DNA of 64,000 nucleotides, from contig NZ_CP011312.1 in the NCBI RefSeq assembly GCF_000980835.1, forward strand, positions 1,364,001-1,428,000. Reading direction: 5' to 3'. A program made the translations under genes and the position numbers. Under the pieces are notes generated by a model. The model ran no database searches and was not told where the DNA came from. It worked only from the letters and a program-made list of their open reading frames with translations. Source of the DNA: Corynebacterium kutscheri (GTDB lineage Bacteria > Actinomycetota > Actinomycetes > Mycobacteriales > Mycobacteriaceae). How positions within the stretch are numbered: the first letter of the stretch is position 1; every line of letters begins with the position of its first letter. Shown here piece after piece: positions 19,659-29,371 of this stretch.

Positions 19659-20906
19659 TTAAACTCCCATCAGCTCATCAGCTTTTCGACGCGCATGGGC
19701 TTCGGTTTCCAGCACATCATTAATAGTTGAGGGTACACCGGCAAAATCTATCCCCAACTCCACAACTTCAGCGACAATATCAACAATTTGTGGAAAATGG
19801 ATTTCGCCTCGCAAAAATGCGGCCGCAGCTTGTTCATTTGCCGCGTTATAAATAGCAGGATAAGTTCCGCCACGGCGAGCTACCTCACGGGCAAGTTCAA
19901 CTGCCGGGAAGGCTTCATTATCTACTGGCTGAAAATCCCACGAAAAAGACTGAGTAAAATCCAAGGGAGGATGGGCTTTTTCTACCCGACGAGGCCAATC
20001 AAGTGCCAGAGCAATAGGTAGTTTCATTGATGGTGGAGAAGCCTGTGCAATAGTCGCGCCATCAGTAAAAGTAATCATGGAATGAATAATTGATTGCGGA
20101 TGCACACTAACGTCGATACGCTCTGGGTCAATACCAAATAGCAAGCTTGCTTCAATAAGTTCCAAACCTTTGTTAACTAGCGTTGCTGAATTTAAAGTAT
20201 TCATCTGCCCCATCGACCATGTGGGATGTGCTGCGGCTTGGCTAGGCGAAACATGCCACATTTCTTCTCGCGTCCAGCCCCTAAAAGGACCACCTGAGGC
20301 AGTAAGAACAAACCGATCTACCTCACTAGCTCGTCCAGAGCGCAAACACTGTGCCATAGCAGAGTGCTCTGAATCAACGGGAATAATTTGACCAGGCTCA
20401 GCCATTGCCATAACTAAACTACCACCGGCAACAAGTGATTCTTTATTTGCTAGAGCTAGGATGCTTCCCTTGGAAATAGCTGCCAGGGTTGCACCCAAGC
20501 CCATTGAGCCAACTAAGGCGTTAAGTACCGTATCGGCTTCGACATGTCGGGTAAGCTCTGCAGCAGAATCTTGACCAGAGATAACTGGTGCTGCTAAAGC
20601 ACGAGAAACCTCAGCAGCAGCTTCCTTGTCTGCAACAGCAACTTGGTGTGCTGCTAAGCCATATTTCTGTGCCTGCTCAATAACTAAGCGTGGGTTTTTA
20701 CCACCAGCAGCAATACCTACTACCTCAAAGCTATCTGGATTTTCGCTAATCACTTCGAGTGCTTGGGTACCAATCGATCCGGTGCTACCTAAAATCAGCA
20801 CTTTAGTAGGACGACTATTTTTTTGCCCTAACATATCAAAGCTAAAAGTTGCTCCATGCTGCGAAAGGATAGAGCTGCTTGTTTGAGAGTTCACTGGTTC
20901 ATTCAC
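19659..20906 (-). CDS. dxr: 1-deoxy-D-xylulose 5-phosphate reductoisomerase
   Basis: NADPH-dependent second enzyme of the MEP pathway. NADPH motif [18 protein letters not shown], active-site acidic residues in VDSEHSAM, and the flexible-loop region [12 protein letters not shown] plus [17 protein letters not shown] are typical of Dxr. The GTG at 20906 gives 415 aa, about 24 more than usual at the N-terminus; a Met at codon 25 (20834) would give the standard length. In favour of 20906, CATAAT lies exactly 6 nt upstream, as in leaderless promoters here. In favour of 20834 is only family length. Downstream genes rip1 and ispG follow closely. Confidence 0.96.
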   Translation of the reverse strand: MNEPVNSQTSSSILSQHGATFSFDMLGQKNSRPTKVLILGSTGSIGTQALEVISENPDSFEVVGIAAGGKNPRLVIEQAQKYGLAAHQVAVADKEAAAEVSRALAAPVISGQDSAAELTRHVEADTVLNALVGSMGLGATLAAISKGSILALANKESLVAGGSLVMAMAEPGQIIPVDSEHSAMAQCLRSGRASEVDRFVLTASGGPFRGWTREEMWHVSPSQAAAHPTWSMGQMNTLNSATLVNKGLELIEASLLFGIDPERIDVSVHPQSIIHSMITFTDGATIAQASPPSMKLPIALALDWPRRVEKAHPPLDFTQSFSWDFQPVDNEAFPAVELAREVARRGGTYPAIYNAANEQAAAAFLRGEIHFPQIVDIVAEVVELGIDFAGVPSTINDVLETEAHARRKADELMGV

Positions 20907-20912
20907 CTCTTC

Positions 20913-20930
20913 ATTATGGTGTGATCACAC
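20913..20930 (-). promoter_or_regulatory. dxr -10 box abutting a 12-bp palindrome
   Basis: On the minus strand CATAAT (20913-20918) is followed by 6 nt and the GTG of dxr. Immediately upstream lies the perfect palindrome GTGTGATCACAC (20919-20930), inside the expected -10/-35 spacer, a good place for a repressor site. It lacks the 6-nt spacer of the GlxR/CRP box. Confidence 0.45.
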
Positions 20931-21193
20931 AATACATACCCCCTTAAGAGTATGTACTTTTGATTGAGATACCCACATCTCAAATCTAAAAGCCTAGTAC
21001 ACAGTGCATAGAAGACCCTGGTAAAAGAAAGTGGTGTAATAAACGTGAATGAACCTAGCGCAGAAAATGTCACTAATGCTGGGTAAATATGACAAAATAG
21101 CGAACAGATCAAGAAGTATGTTTTTCCCGTGTCATATTAAAAAACACCCTGTTGAAGAATAAATACGGAAAGAAACGATTAAAGGAGATAACC

Positions 21194-21625
21194 GTGGCAA
21201 CTGCTCACCACGAGATCGCCCCAGAGGTACACAATGGTGTGTCCACCCTCGATGAGCCATCGGCAGCGTGGGGTTGGCACAATATCGGACGTAATGCCAC
21301 CCAGATTGCTGGTTGGTGTTCGGTGTTTATCCTTTTGGCCTATAACTTTGGTAACCATAAAGGTCACGTGGAAACCATCTACCTCTTTGTTTTTGCTGCT
21401 GTTATTGCCTTAGGTCTATTGTTGCAGCTCTTCCAACCTCGTCTCAAGCAAGTTCATACGGTTACTGCCCGCAATAAACCAGTCGGACACCAAGAAAACG
21501 ACTGGGTGTATGAACAAGCAACCTGCACCGGACCGTATGCGAAGCTCAGTGATTCCCAGTTGCGTGCGCTCAATATTGAGCCAAGCCGGGTTGCGCATCT
21601 TCGCTCTTTACCACAGCAAGATTAA
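21194..21625 (+). CDS. DUF2631 family small membrane protein
   Basis: A 143-aa protein with two hydrophobic segments (AGWCSVFILLAYNFG and YLFVFAAVIALGLLLQLF) separated by a short loop GNHKGHVETI. The N-terminus WGWHNIGRNATQIAGW and the loop are characteristic of actinobacterial DUF2631 proteins as I remember them. The function is unknown. I start at GTG 21194 because AAAGGAGA lies 5 nt upstream; the frame is open 14 codons further but without a ribosome-binding site. Confidence 0.75.
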   Translation: MATAHHEIAPEVHNGVSTLDEPSAAWGWHNIGRNATQIAGWCSVFILLAYNFGNHKGHVETIYLFVFAAVIALGLLLQLFQPRLKQVHTVTARNKPVGHQENDWVYEQATCTGPYAKLSDSQLRALNIEPSRVAHLRSLPQQD

Positions 21626-21635
21626 GCCAAGTTTT

Positions 21636-21674
21636 ATCACCGTGTATAAAAAGGATATACACGGTGATTTTTTG
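21636..21674 (+). terminator. Terminator of the DUF2631 gene
   Basis: 13-bp perfect stem ATCACCGTGTATA / TATACACGGTGAT (21636-21648, 21656-21668) with a 7-nt loop, followed by TTTTTTG on the plus strand. Confidence 0.9.
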
Positions 21675-21704
21675 TGTACTTAAAGCGTTTAAAGCGTTAC
21701 CGAC

Positions 21705-21744
21705 AAAAATAGCGCCTGCTTATCTTGAATAAATAAACAGGCGC
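21705..21744 (-). terminator. Terminator of rlmN
   Basis: Arms GCGCCTG (21712-21718) and CAGGCGC (21738-21744); on the minus strand followed by TATTTTTG. Together with the preceding hairpin it insulates the convergent gene pair. Confidence 0.7.
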
Positions 21745-21792
21745 ACTAAATTTTACTACTTTAGTATCTTCATAGCTAAGCTCAACAATCCC

Positions 21793-22890
21793 CTAGCGTT
21801 CTTCAGCGGCTAGCTGCCCACAGGCAGCAGCTATTTCTTGACCACGAGTATTGCGCACCGTACAGGTAACACCTTGTGCAATAACTCGTCGTACGAATTC
21901 ATCTTGTTGAGGTTTCGGGGAAGCATCCCACTTCGATCCTGGCGTGGGATTCAAAGGAATAAGGTTTACGTGCACTTTAGAGCCAAGAGCCTTATGCAAT
22001 TTTTTACCCAACATATCTGCACGCCAGCCTTGATCATTAATATCGCGAATAAGCGCATACTCAATGGAAACACGCCTACCTGAAGTATCCGCATAATAAC
22101 GTGCAGCATCAAGTACCTCAGCAACTGACCACCGATTATTAACTGGCACCAAAGTATCGCGAAGTTCATCATCAGGTGTATGTAAACTCACCGCTAAAGT
22201 AACCGACAGGTTCTCATCGGCAAGCTTACGGATTGCTGGTGCTAATCCCACTGTGGAAACTGTTATATTGCGTTGCGAAATACCAAAACCTTCGGGAACT
22301 GGTGCAGTAATCTGTTTTACAGCAGAAATGACCCGCTTATAGTTTGCTAGCGGCTCGCCCATGCCCATAAACACAATGTTAGATAACCGGCCACCTTCTG
22401 CATGCATAGTCGCCGCTGCTGCTCGTACTTGATCAACAATTTCAGCTGTTGATAAATTACGATCCAATCCACCTTGCCCAGTTGCGCAAAAAGGACATGC
22501 CATTCCACAACCTGCCTGCGAAGAAATACACAAGGTAGCCCGATCTGGGTAACGCATAAGCACAGATTCTAAAAGGGTGCCGTCATGAAGACGCCACAAG
22601 GTTTTCTGGGTTTCTCCCCCATCAGTTTCTACTGCTCGTACCTTATGCATAAGCTCTGGGAAAAGAGCATGATGAATGCTTTCACGAGCTGCGGCCGGAA
22701 GATCAGTCATCGATTGTGGGTCGGCAATGTAATGACCATAGTATTGCTTCGCAATTTGGTTAGCCCGGAATTTAGGCAAACCAATCTCGCCGAGCGCTGC
22801 AATACGTTCGTCGATAGTTAAATCCGCAAAATGCTTCGGTGGCATCGTACGTCGAGGAGAAGAAAAATTTAATGGAATGGGTGTAGCCAT
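21793..22890 (-). CDS. rlmN: Dual-specificity 23S rRNA (A2503-C2) / tRNA methyltransferase
   Basis: Radical-SAM enzyme that methylates C2 of A2503 in 23S rRNA and A37 in some tRNAs. The radical-SAM cluster motif is [12 protein letters not shown] (Cys-x3-Cys-x2-Cys), followed by [14 protein letters not shown]. The C-terminal mechanistic Cys is in [11 protein letters not shown], paired with the Cys near [11 protein letters not shown] region. Length 365 aa is normal. Same neighbourhood as Rv2880c. Convergent with the DUF2631 gene. Confidence 0.96.
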   Translation of the reverse strand: MATPIPLNFSSPRRTMPPKHFADLTIDERIAALGEIGLPKFRANQIAKQYYGHYIADPQSMTDLPAAARESIHHALFPELMHKVRAVETDGGETQKTLWRLHDGTLLESVLMRYPDRATLCISSQAGCGMACPFCATGQGGLDRNLSTAEIVDQVRAAAATMHAEGGRLSNIVFMGMGEPLANYKRVISAVKQITAPVPEGFGISQRNITVSTVGLAPAIRKLADENLSVTLAVSLHTPDDELRDTLVPVNNRWSVAEVLDAARYYADTSGRRVSIEYALIRDINDQGWRADMLGKKLHKALGSKVHVNLIPLNPTPGSKWDASPKPQQDEFVRRVIAQGVTCTVRNTRGQEIAAACGQLAAEER

Positions 22891-22973
22891 AATGCTTTTA
22901 TCTTTTCATGTGCATAAGCAAAACGAAGAATTTCTGCTTGCACCAATACTGGTTTATCGCGTTCAATAGAGGT

Positions 22974-23351
22974 ATGTCTGAGAAGAATGTGAATCCAGAA
23001 AACAAACTACCGGTGGAATACTACTCGGAAACGCCTACGGGTCATATTTCACCAACCACCGAAACACCACTTGTTCCAGAATCAGCCCCTGCCCCAGCTA
23101 AACCACAAGTGAAAAAGACCTTTGCTGGTGGTACCTGGACTGCGCTTATTGTGGGTGCGCTACTGTTGATTCTTTTGTTGATCTTCATTATGCAAAATCA
23201 GCAATCTGTCACTTTGGAGTTCTTCACCTGGCAGTTTAGTGTTCCAGCTGGTGTGGGTACATTACTAGCGGCGATTACTGGTGCACTTATTATGGCACTT
23301 GTTGGCGGAGTGCGAATAATTCAATTACGGCGTCAGATCCGCAAAGCCTAA
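22974..23351 (+). CDS. LapA domain (DUF1049) membrane protein
   Basis: A 125-aa protein. An acidic and Pro-rich N-terminal tail of about 55 residues precedes two membrane helices, WTALIVGALLLILLLIFIMQN and GVGTLLAAITGALIMALVG, with the LapA-type spacer QQSVTLEFFTWQFSVPAG between them and a basic end RRQIRKA. LapA proteins are inner-membrane proteins linked to lipopolysaccharide assembly in enterobacteria; the role here is unknown. The ATG at 22974 (MSEKN) is chosen over one at 22908 because the extra part is not family-like. Confidence 0.8.
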   Translation: MSEKNVNPENKLPVEYYSETPTGHISPTTETPLVPESAPAPAKPQVKKTFAGGTWTALIVGALLLILLLIFIMQNQQSVTLEFFTWQFSVPAGVGTLLAAITGALIMALVGGVRIIQLRRQIRKA

Positions 23352-23413
23352 GCTGTTCAATCGAACAGACAATCGCGCTGAGTGCTCCACATATTTTTAT
23401 TCATATTATTAAC

Positions 23414-23450
23414 AAGACACTGTATCAAGGCTTAACTTGATCAGTGTCTT
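23414..23450. terminator. Bidirectional terminator between the LapA gene and cdsA
   Basis: Stem of 15 bp with one bulge: AAGACACTG-T-ATCAAG / CTTGAT-CAGTGTCTT around a 6-nt loop, followed by TTAATTATTTT on the plus strand. It separates convergent genes. Confidence 0.85.
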
Positions 23451-23490
23451 TTAATTATTTTCGTACTACAGTTTCTGGTTAGCAGCCAGG

Positions 23491-24357
23491 TTAGACCACG
23501 GAAATAACACTAAGTAGTAGCCAGGTCACCATCGCTGAGGGCAAAAGACCGTCTAATCGATCCATCAGGCCACCATGTCCGGGTAAGAAATTCGACATAT
23601 CTTTAATGCCAAGTTCACGTTTAAACTGTGATTCCACAAGATCACCCAAAGTAGCACACACTACCAAGCCTAATCCCATAAAAAGCCCTAGCCACCATTG
23701 ATGTCCTAACAATAAAGTCACACATGCAATGCCAGCAGCAGCACCTAAAATAATGGAACCGGCAAAACCTTCCCAACTCTTTTTAGGGCTTACTGCTGGA
23801 GCCATTGGATGGGAACCAAACATCACACCCGCAATATATCCGCCGGTATCAGAAGCAACAACGCAAACAATAAACGTAACAATAAACAACGCACCATTGC
23901 CTTGTGCAGTGTTTAATAAGCTCAGCATGGCGGCAAAACTGCCAAATAAAGGAATCCAGGTAAGCACGAAAATACCCACCGCGGTATCACGTAAGTAATT
24001 TTTCGGTGGGGTATTTCTACCATGATGAAAAATCCGGCTGAACATAAGTACCAACACGGAAGCTACATACGCAGAAACTAGCCCTTTCGGGCCAAACGGC
24101 CAGCTCGACCACACCATTGCTTGCCCAGCCGCAAGACAAAGCCAACGATGAATAACATAACCGTTTTCTTTAAGCCGATCGAGCACTTCCCAGGTAGCGC
24201 TAGCAATTGCAAGTGCTACTAGTGGGTACCAACCAAAAGGAATAACAAAAATTGCTACCAAGCAGATCAAACCCAGCCCAATGCCGACGCTAATAGCGGC
24301 TTTAAGATTACGGCCAGCGGAATTCTTCGGTTTGGGAAGATGCTCCAGCTTATTCAT
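23491..24357 (-). CDS. cdsA: Phosphatidate cytidylyltransferase
   Basis: Integral membrane enzyme that makes CDP-diacylglycerol from phosphatidate and CTP, the precursor of the phospholipids. The 288-aa protein has about eight membrane segments and the C-terminal CdsA signature running from GDLVESQFKRELGIKD through NFLPGHGGLMDRLDG (key residues D-ES-KR-KD-PGHGG-DR-D). Upstream SPKKSWEGFAGSIILG is also family-typical. It follows frr by 79 bp with a terminator-like hairpin between. Confidence 0.95.
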   Translation of the reverse strand: MNKLEHLPKPKNSAGRNLKAAISVGIGLGLICLVAIFVIPFGWYPLVALAIASATWEVLDRLKENGYVIHRWLCLAAGQAMVWSSWPFGPKGLVSAYVASVLVLMFSRIFHHGRNTPPKNYLRDTAVGIFVLTWIPLFGSFAAMLSLLNTAQGNGALFIVTFIVCVVASDTGGYIAGVMFGSHPMAPAVSPKKSWEGFAGSIILGAAAGIACVTLLLGHQWWLGLFMGLGLVVCATLGDLVESQFKRELGIKDMSNFLPGHGGLMDRLDGLLPSAMVTWLLLSVISVV

Positions 24358-24384
24358 TACGAGTACTTTCTTCCAGGATGGTCG

Positions 24385-24416
24385 TGAGAAAAGGGCAAGG
24401 TTGCTATACCTCGCCC
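24385..24416 (-). terminator. Hairpin between frr and cdsA
   Basis: On the minus strand GGGCGAGGT-ATAGCA-ACCTTGCCC (one G-U pair) is followed by TTTTCTC. It may only partly terminate the frr transcript before cdsA. Confidence 0.65.
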
Positions 24417-24436
24417 GTAAGAATTATCTGAAGGTG

Positions 24437-24994
24437 CTAAACCTCCATTAACTCTGCTTCTTTCTTGGAAACAACCTCATCGACCTGCGCTACATACTTG
24501 GCCGTGACCTTGTCTAGTTCTTTTTCAGCGGCTTGAACTTCATCTTCACCAGCGTCGCCATCTTTCTGGATTTTTTTCAGTTGATCCATGCCTTTACGAC
24601 GAACATTGCGAATAGCAATCTTGCCATCTTCACCTTTGGTTTTAGCAACCTTAGTAAGATCTTTACGACGCTCCTCAGTCAGCTGTGGAATAGTCACACG
24701 TAAAACCTGACCGTCGTTAGTAGGATTAACACCTAAATCCGAATTACGGATAGCATTTTCAATCTCGCCCATCATCGACATCTCATAAGGCTTGATAAGC
24801 AACATGCGAGCTTCAGGAACCGAAATGGTTGCCATCTGAGTAATTGGGGTAGGTGCGCCGTAATAATCTACAATCACACCATTAAACATGGCTGGGTTTG
24901 CACGACCAGTACGAATATTGGTCAATTCTTCTCGCACACGATCCACAGAAGTAGACATGTGGTCTTCAGACTCTAACAAAATATCGTCAATCAT
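24437..24994 (-). CDS. frr: Ribosome recycling factor
   Basis: Splits the post-termination ribosome together with EF-G. The 185-aa protein shows the full family pattern: [77 protein letters not shown] and [18 protein letters not shown] helix near the end. It follows pyrH by 46 bp in the order rpsB-tsf-pyrH-frr conserved across bacteria. AGGAGAAAACC precedes the ATG. Confidence 0.97.
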   Translation of the reverse strand: MIDDILLESEDHMSTSVDRVREELTNIRTGRANPAMFNGVIVDYYGAPTPITQMATISVPEARMLLIKPYEMSMMGEIENAIRNSDLGVNPTNDGQVLRVTIPQLTEERRKDLTKVAKTKGEDGKIAIRNVRRKGMDQLKKIQKDGDAGEDEVQAAEKELDKVTAKYVAQVDEVVSKKEAELMEV

Positions 24995-25040
24995 TGGTTT
25001 TCTCCTTAAACCTCGGTAATCATAATTAGTTTAGTCGAGT

Positions 25041-25766
25041 CTAAGACTGAACCAATGTACCTATTTGTTCGCCGGCAACTGCACGCGCAATATTGCCTTC
25101 TACCAAAAGATTAAAAACAAGAATCGGCATATCGTTATCCATGCACAAGCTGAAGGCAGTAGCATCAGCGACCTTTAAACCACGCTCAATGACTTCTCGT
25201 GGTGTGATTTTTCCAAGCAGCTCTGCTGCCGGGTTGGTGCGTGGGTCATCGTCATAAACCCCATCAACTGCTTTAGCCATAAGCAATACTTCACAGTCGA
25301 TTTCAAGTGCGCGTTGTGCCGCAGTAGTATCGGTAGAAAAATATGGCATTCCCATACCGGCACCAAAAATAACAACCCGTCCTTTTTCTAGATGACGCTT
25401 AGCCCGAAGCGGCAAATAAGGCTCTGCTACCTGTGCCATATTGATAGCTGTTTGCACACGACAATCAATACCTTCTTGCTCCAAAAAATCCTGTAATGCA
25501 AGGCAATTCATGACTGTTCCCAGCATGCCCATATAGTCAGAGCGATTGCGATCAAGGCCACGTTGTTGCAGCTGCGCGCCACGGAAGAAGTTACCACCGC
25601 CGATAACTACAGCAATTTCTGCACCTGTTCGTGCCACACTGGCGATCTGACGAGCTACATTCTGAACCACATCTGGATCAATGCCGACGGAACCACCACC
25701 GAACATCTCTCCGCCAAGTTTGAGCATTACTCGCTTATAACCGAGACGACGGCTTTCATTAGCCAT
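25041..25766 (-). CDS. pyrH: Uridylate kinase
   Basis: Phosphorylates UMP to UDP (bacterial hexameric amino-acid-kinase type). The 241-aa protein has [15 protein letters not shown] at the N-terminus, [31 protein letters not shown], and the C-terminal [21 protein letters not shown]. Canonical length. Between tsf and frr, as in most bacteria. Confidence 0.97.
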   Translation of the reverse strand: MANESRRLGYKRVMLKLGGEMFGGGSVGIDPDVVQNVARQIASVARTGAEIAVVIGGGNFFRGAQLQQRGLDRNRSDYMGMLGTVMNCLALQDFLEQEGIDCRVQTAINMAQVAEPYLPLRAKRHLEKGRVVIFGAGMGMPYFSTDTTAAQRALEIDCEVLLMAKAVDGVYDDDPRTNPAAELLGKITPREVIERGLKVADATAFSLCMDNDMPILVFNLLVEGNIARAVAGEQIGTLVQS

Positions 25767-25839
25767 TAAGGTGCACCCTTTCCTGTGGCAACTTTACACA
25801 ACTCAAACAAATAGCATACCTGGATCAACCAAGGACTAC

Positions 25840-25867
25840 GAAAAATGCCCACACAGCGTGTGGGCAT
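25840..25867 (-). terminator. Terminator of rpsB-tsf
   Basis: 10-bp perfect stem ATGCCCACAC-GCT-GTGTGGGCAT read on the minus strand, followed by TTTTCG, 17 bp after the tsf stop. Confidence 0.85.
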
Positions 25868-25883
25868 CTTACTCGTTCAGCAA

Positions 25884-26711
25884 TTAATGCTGACCAACCT
25901 CATAACGTACGAAACCAGTCAAGGTAACGCCAGCATCATCCATGACCTGCTTAACAGACTTCTTACTATCAGCAACAGAAGCCTGCTCTAGCAAGGTAAC
26001 ATCCTTGTAGAAGCCATTAAGACGGCCTTCAACAATCTTAGGAATAGCCTGCTCTGGCTTACCCTCTTCGCGAGTAATCTGCTCAGCGATAGAGCGTTCT
26101 TTTTCGACAACCTCTGCTGGAACATCCTCGCGGGAAAGGTAAGCGGCTTTCAAAGCAGCAACCTGCATAGCAGCAGCATGTGCAGCTGCCTTAGCCTCGT
26201 CGCCAGCACCGGTGTAGGTAACCAAAACGCCCACTGCTGGTGGTAGATCAGCGGAACGGTGATGCAGGTACACAGAAAGGTTCTCACCCTCTAAAGTAAC
26301 GGCACGACGAAGCTCTAGTTTCTCACCAATCTTGGCAGAAAGCTCCTGGATAGCCTCAGCAGCAGTCTTTCCATCAAGATCAGCAGCAGCAAGCTCCTCA
26401 GGGCTATTTGCCTTTACTGCAGCAGCAGCCTCGGCAACCTTCTGTGCGAATTCCTTGAATTCAGCATTCTTAGCAACAAAGTCGGTCTCAGAGTTGATCT
26501 CAACCATGGTGTTGCCAGAAACAGCAATAAGTCCCTCGGTAGCATTGCGCTCAGCGCGCTTTCCGACGTCCTTCGCACCCTTAATGCGAAGCAGCTCAAT
26601 GGCCTTCTCGAAGTCGCCGTCGGTTTCCTCTAGTGCCTTCTTGCAGTCAAGCATGCCGGCGCCGGTGATCTCGCGGAGCTTCTTAACATCCGCAGCGGTG
26701 TAGTTCGCCAT
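25884..26711 (-). CDS. tsf: Elongation factor Ts
   Basis: Nucleotide exchange factor for EF-Tu. The 275-aa protein has the N-terminal UBA-like domain [21 protein letters not shown] and the core signature [12 protein letters not shown] (TDFV contacts EF-Tu). An AGGAGG ribosome-binding site lies before the ATG. It follows rpsB with a hairpin in the gap. Confidence 0.98.
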   Translation of the reverse strand: MANYTAADVKKLREITGAGMLDCKKALEETDGDFEKAIELLRIKGAKDVGKRAERNATEGLIAVSGNTMVEINSETDFVAKNAEFKEFAQKVAEAAAAVKANSPEELAAADLDGKTAAEAIQELSAKIGEKLELRRAVTLEGENLSVYLHHRSADLPPAVGVLVTYTGAGDEAKAAAHAAAMQVAALKAAYLSREDVPAEVVEKERSIAEQITREEGKPEQAIPKIVEGRLNGFYKDVTLLEQASVADSKKSVKQVMDDAGVTLTGFVRYEVGQH

Positions 26712-26805
26712 TGTGGGGGCGATCCTCCTCGTTCATAGTGGAAATCTGTGAATTTTTCATTCAACAGAGTACTTAAAAACTTGAAACTTTGCAGTTCAAG
26801 GCAAA

Positions 26806-26849
26806 AACGCCTTTTAAAGGCAGCACCTGAAGCTGTCTTAAAAGGCGTT
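26806..26849 (-). terminator. Hairpin between rpsB and tsf
   Basis: Long stem with a small internal mismatch: AACGCCTTTTAA...CAGC pairs with GCTG...TTAAAAGGCGTT, followed on the minus strand by TTTTGCC. It is likely a partial terminator or attenuator that sets the rpsB:tsf ratio. Confidence 0.75.
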
Positions 26850-26865
26850 ATGCAAGCATGCTTAA

Positions 26866-27705
26866 TTAAGACTCGGCAGGAGCCTCAACCTTAGCTGCAA
26901 CCTCTTCGGTAGCTTCTACTTTGGCAGCTACTTCTTCAGTGGCCTCTACCTTGGCAGCTACTTCGGTCTTATTGCCATCGCCAGCAGCTTCCTTTGCGGC
27001 AGCTAGGTTGCGCTCTTCACGAGCCTTCTTGCCCTCAATAACTGCTGCGGAAATAACGCGAGTCAAAACGTCAATAGAACGAATTGCATCGTCGTTACCT
27101 GGAACTGGGTAGTTCACAACGTCTGGATCGCAGTTGGTGTCAAGGATAGCGACAACTGGGATATTGAGCTTGTGTGCTTCAGCAACCGCAATGTGCTCCT
27201 TGTTGGTGTCAACAACCCACATTGCCGAAGGAATCTTGTGCATTTCTGCAATGCCGCCAAGAACGCGCTCTAGCTTGGTGCGCTCACGGGTAAGCATAAG
27301 AATTTCCTTCTTGGTGCGACCCTCATAACCACCCTCGGTGTTCTCCATGTTCTGGAGTTCCTTCATGCGGTGCAAACGCTTAGAAACGGTCTGGAAGTTG
27401 GTGAGCATACCACCCAACCAGCGGTGGTTAACATAAGGCATACCAACACGAGCTGCTTCGGTAGCAACTGATTCCTGAGCCTGCTTCTTGGTGCCTACGT
27501 ACAAGATGGTGCCACCGTGAGCAACGGTTTCTTTAACGAACTCGTATGCCTCATTGATGTAGGTCAGGGTCTGCTGAAGATCAATGATATAGATGCCGTT
27601 GCGATCGGTGAAGATAAAACGACGCATCTTCGGGTTCCAACGACGGGTCTGGTGGCCAAAATGAACACCAGCATCGAGAAGCTCGCGCATGGTTACGACT
27701 GCCAT
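26866..27705 (-). CDS. rpsB: 30S ribosomal protein S2
   Basis: S2 of the small ribosomal subunit. The 279-aa protein has [48 protein letters not shown] and [20 protein letters not shown]. The core ends near residue 235; beyond it is an Ala/Glu/Val tail with a 10-residue repeat ([10 protein letters not shown], two full copies and a partial third). The DNA copies of the repeat differ in codons, so this looks like an old protein-level duplication. Preceded by a leader with two hairpins. Confidence 0.98.
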   Translation of the reverse strand: MAVVTMRELLDAGVHFGHQTRRWNPKMRRFIFTDRNGIYIIDLQQTLTYINEAYEFVKETVAHGGTILYVGTKKQAQESVATEAARVGMPYVNHRWLGGMLTNFQTVSKRLHRMKELQNMENTEGGYEGRTKKEILMLTRERTKLERVLGGIAEMHKIPSAMWVVDTNKEHIAVAEAHKLNIPVVAILDTNCDPDVVNYPVPGNDDAIRSIDVLTRVISAAVIEGKKAREERNLAAAKEAAGDGNKTEVAAKVEATEEVAAKVEATEEVAAKVEAPAES

Positions 27706-27746
27706 GGTTGCCCTCTTTCTATGTTTCGAAGTTTTGGTTTATACAT

Positions 27747-27815
27747 TGCGCAGGTTCTCCCTGCGTCCTGGCTGCCATCGCTTAAGTAAACACCACCACA
27801 GTGGACCACGTTTAC
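27747..27815 (-). promoter_or_regulatory. rpsB 5' leader with two hairpins
   Basis: In the 150 bp before rpsB two inverted repeats stand out. One is CGCAGG/CCTGCG (27749-27765) with a 5-nt loop; the other is GTAAAC...GTTTAC (27786-27815) with an inner CCAC-A-GTGG. On the minus strand both would be in the rpsB leader if transcription starts upstream of 27815. They could bind S2 for feedback control; this is inference. Confidence 0.35.
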
Positions 27816-27948
27816 TTTGCTTATGATGACCGCGCGAAAGTCAATGCGCCACAAGACACACTGCTAGCGGAAAATCTTAGTCCTACTTTGATGTGATTCT
27901 CAAATTTAGCCCTACCCAAATACACCAACATGTGTTCAACTAATAAAT

Positions 27949-28437
27949 ATGAAAATTACTAGCCCCTACCGTTTACTTCTAAGTTCAATTTTTAGTATTG
28001 CCATATTATTCATCACTGCTTTTCCAGCACAGGCATATATAAGTCCAACTACTGGCTCTCATAAACCTGGAACAGTGCTGCGTGGTTTTAATAAGCCTGA
28101 ACGTAATTGGCTCCCAGGGCATAGAGGCGTTGATCTTGCTTTAGCTATCGGTAGTCAAGTATTTGCAGCAGAAGATGGCACAGTTGCCTTTGCCGGTATG
28201 GTTGCGGGAATACCGGTTGTTTCTATTGATCATGCCGACGGGATTCGCACTACCTACCAACCAGTACACGCCCTAGTTACTGCAGGCGATAAAGTATCTG
28301 AAGGGCAGGTCATTGGCACACTTAGTCATCCTACTGATGGGTATCCAGGTTTACATTGGGGCGCTCGAACCGGAAAAGACGAATACCTTAATCCGCTGAG
28401 TTTGCTTGATTTTCCGATTATTCGACTCAAACCTTAA
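27949..28437 (+). CDS. Secreted M23-like (LytM fold) protein, probably degenerate
   Basis: A 162-aa exported protein with a signal peptide (LLLSSIFSIAILFITAFPAQA, cleavage likely after AQA near residue 29) and a LytM/M23 domain. The zinc ligands of HxxxD are present in HRGVDLALAIG. In the usual HxH motif only the second His remains (GLHWGART instead of HLHFG), and the middle His of the usual YxHL motif is replaced (TYQPVHAL). So zinc binding may persist while the general-base histidines are missing. Actinobacterial relatives near rpsB (Rv2891) are similar as I recall. Role in cell-wall hydrolysis or regulation is inference. No clear ribosome-binding site. Confidence 0.85.
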   Translation: MKITSPYRLLLSSIFSIAILFITAFPAQAYISPTTGSHKPGTVLRGFNKPERNWLPGHRGVDLALAIGSQVFAAEDGTVAFAGMVAGIPVVSIDHADGIRTTYQPVHALVTAGDKVSEGQVIGTLSHPTDGYPGLHWGARTGKDEYLNPLSLLDFPIIRLKP

Positions 28438-28468
28438 AAACTCAACTTTGCGTTACGACGATTGCTTT

Positions 28469-29344
28469 TCACGCACGCGGATGTGCTTTTTGGTAAGCGT
28501 CGATAAGCCTATTGGAACTCACGTGGGTATATATTTGTGTGGTTTGTAAAGAGGAATGTCCTAAAAGTTCCTGTACCACACGCAAATCTGCTCCCCCATC
28601 AAGCATGTGTGTTGCTGCACTGTGTCTTAAAGCGTGTGGACTTAGCCGCTCAACGCGCGCCTGGCCCCCGGCACGCTCAACGATACGACGTACTTGTCGA
28701 GTATTGATCCGCGCACCACGAACTCCTACAAAAAGTGCTAATTCATCGCTATGGGCTAATTGTCCACGCACTTCATTCCACTTTTCTAAAGCCACAGCAG
28801 CTTTATCACCATAGGGAACGACTCTTTGTTTATTACCTTTACCAGTAACAATCACGGTACGACGCTGTGGGTTAATATCGCCAAGATTAATTCCACTTAG
28901 CTCGGCAACACGCATACCAGTGGCGTAGAGCAGCTCTAGAATAGCGGTATCGCGAAGATATTCTTCCTCACTAGTTGCTGCCGATACCTCCATAAGCTCG
29001 GCAGCTTTATCTGGGCTAAGTATTTTTGGTAGCGATCGCTGTGCTTTAGGGGCAACCAATCGGCGTGCTTGATCACTTGCGCAATATCCATTGCGCACCA
29101 ACCAGGTAGAAAATCCTCTTACTGCAGCTGTCCGTCTGGCCAAGGTCGCACGGCTTTTTCCTGCTTCAACAGCTTGACCTAACCAATTACGCAAATGGGC
29201 AAGTTGGAAATCTGCCAATGTTGGATTTTCGGCAGCAAAATCATTGAGATCTGAAACATAACCTTTAACAGTTGCAGGTGATCTTCCGACCACTAATTCT
29301 AGATGGTCGGCGTAGTCATTAATAAGCTCATGCAGCTGGCTCAC
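28469..29344 (-). CDS. xerC: Tyrosine recombinase XerC
   Basis: Site-specific recombinase that, with XerD, resolves chromosome dimers at dif. The catalytic set is complete: Arg in ATGMRVAELSGI, Lys in GKGNKQRVV, HxxR in SPHALRHSAATHML, His in LGHSSLQTTQIYTHVS and Tyr in the same block. I start at the GTG at 29344 (291 aa): an earlier GTG at 29386 lies inside a terminator-like hairpin (29372-29406), and TAGGCT lies 7 nt upstream of 29344. Beside dprA as in M. tuberculosis (Rv2894c), so it is housekeeping XerC and not a phage integrase. Confidence 0.93.
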   Translation of the reverse strand: MSQLHELINDYADHLELVVGRSPATVKGYVSDLNDFAAENPTLADFQLAHLRNWLGQAVEAGKSRATLARRTAAVRGFSTWLVRNGYCASDQARRLVAPKAQRSLPKILSPDKAAELMEVSAATSEEEYLRDTAILELLYATGMRVAELSGINLGDINPQRRTVIVTGKGNKQRVVPYGDKAAVALEKWNEVRGQLAHSDELALFVGVRGARINTRQVRRIVERAGGQARVERLSPHALRHSAATHMLDGGADLRVVQELLGHSSLQTTQIYTHVSSNRLIDAYQKAHPRA

Positions 29345-29371
29345 GTCGTCTAGCCTAGCAAGATAAAACAA

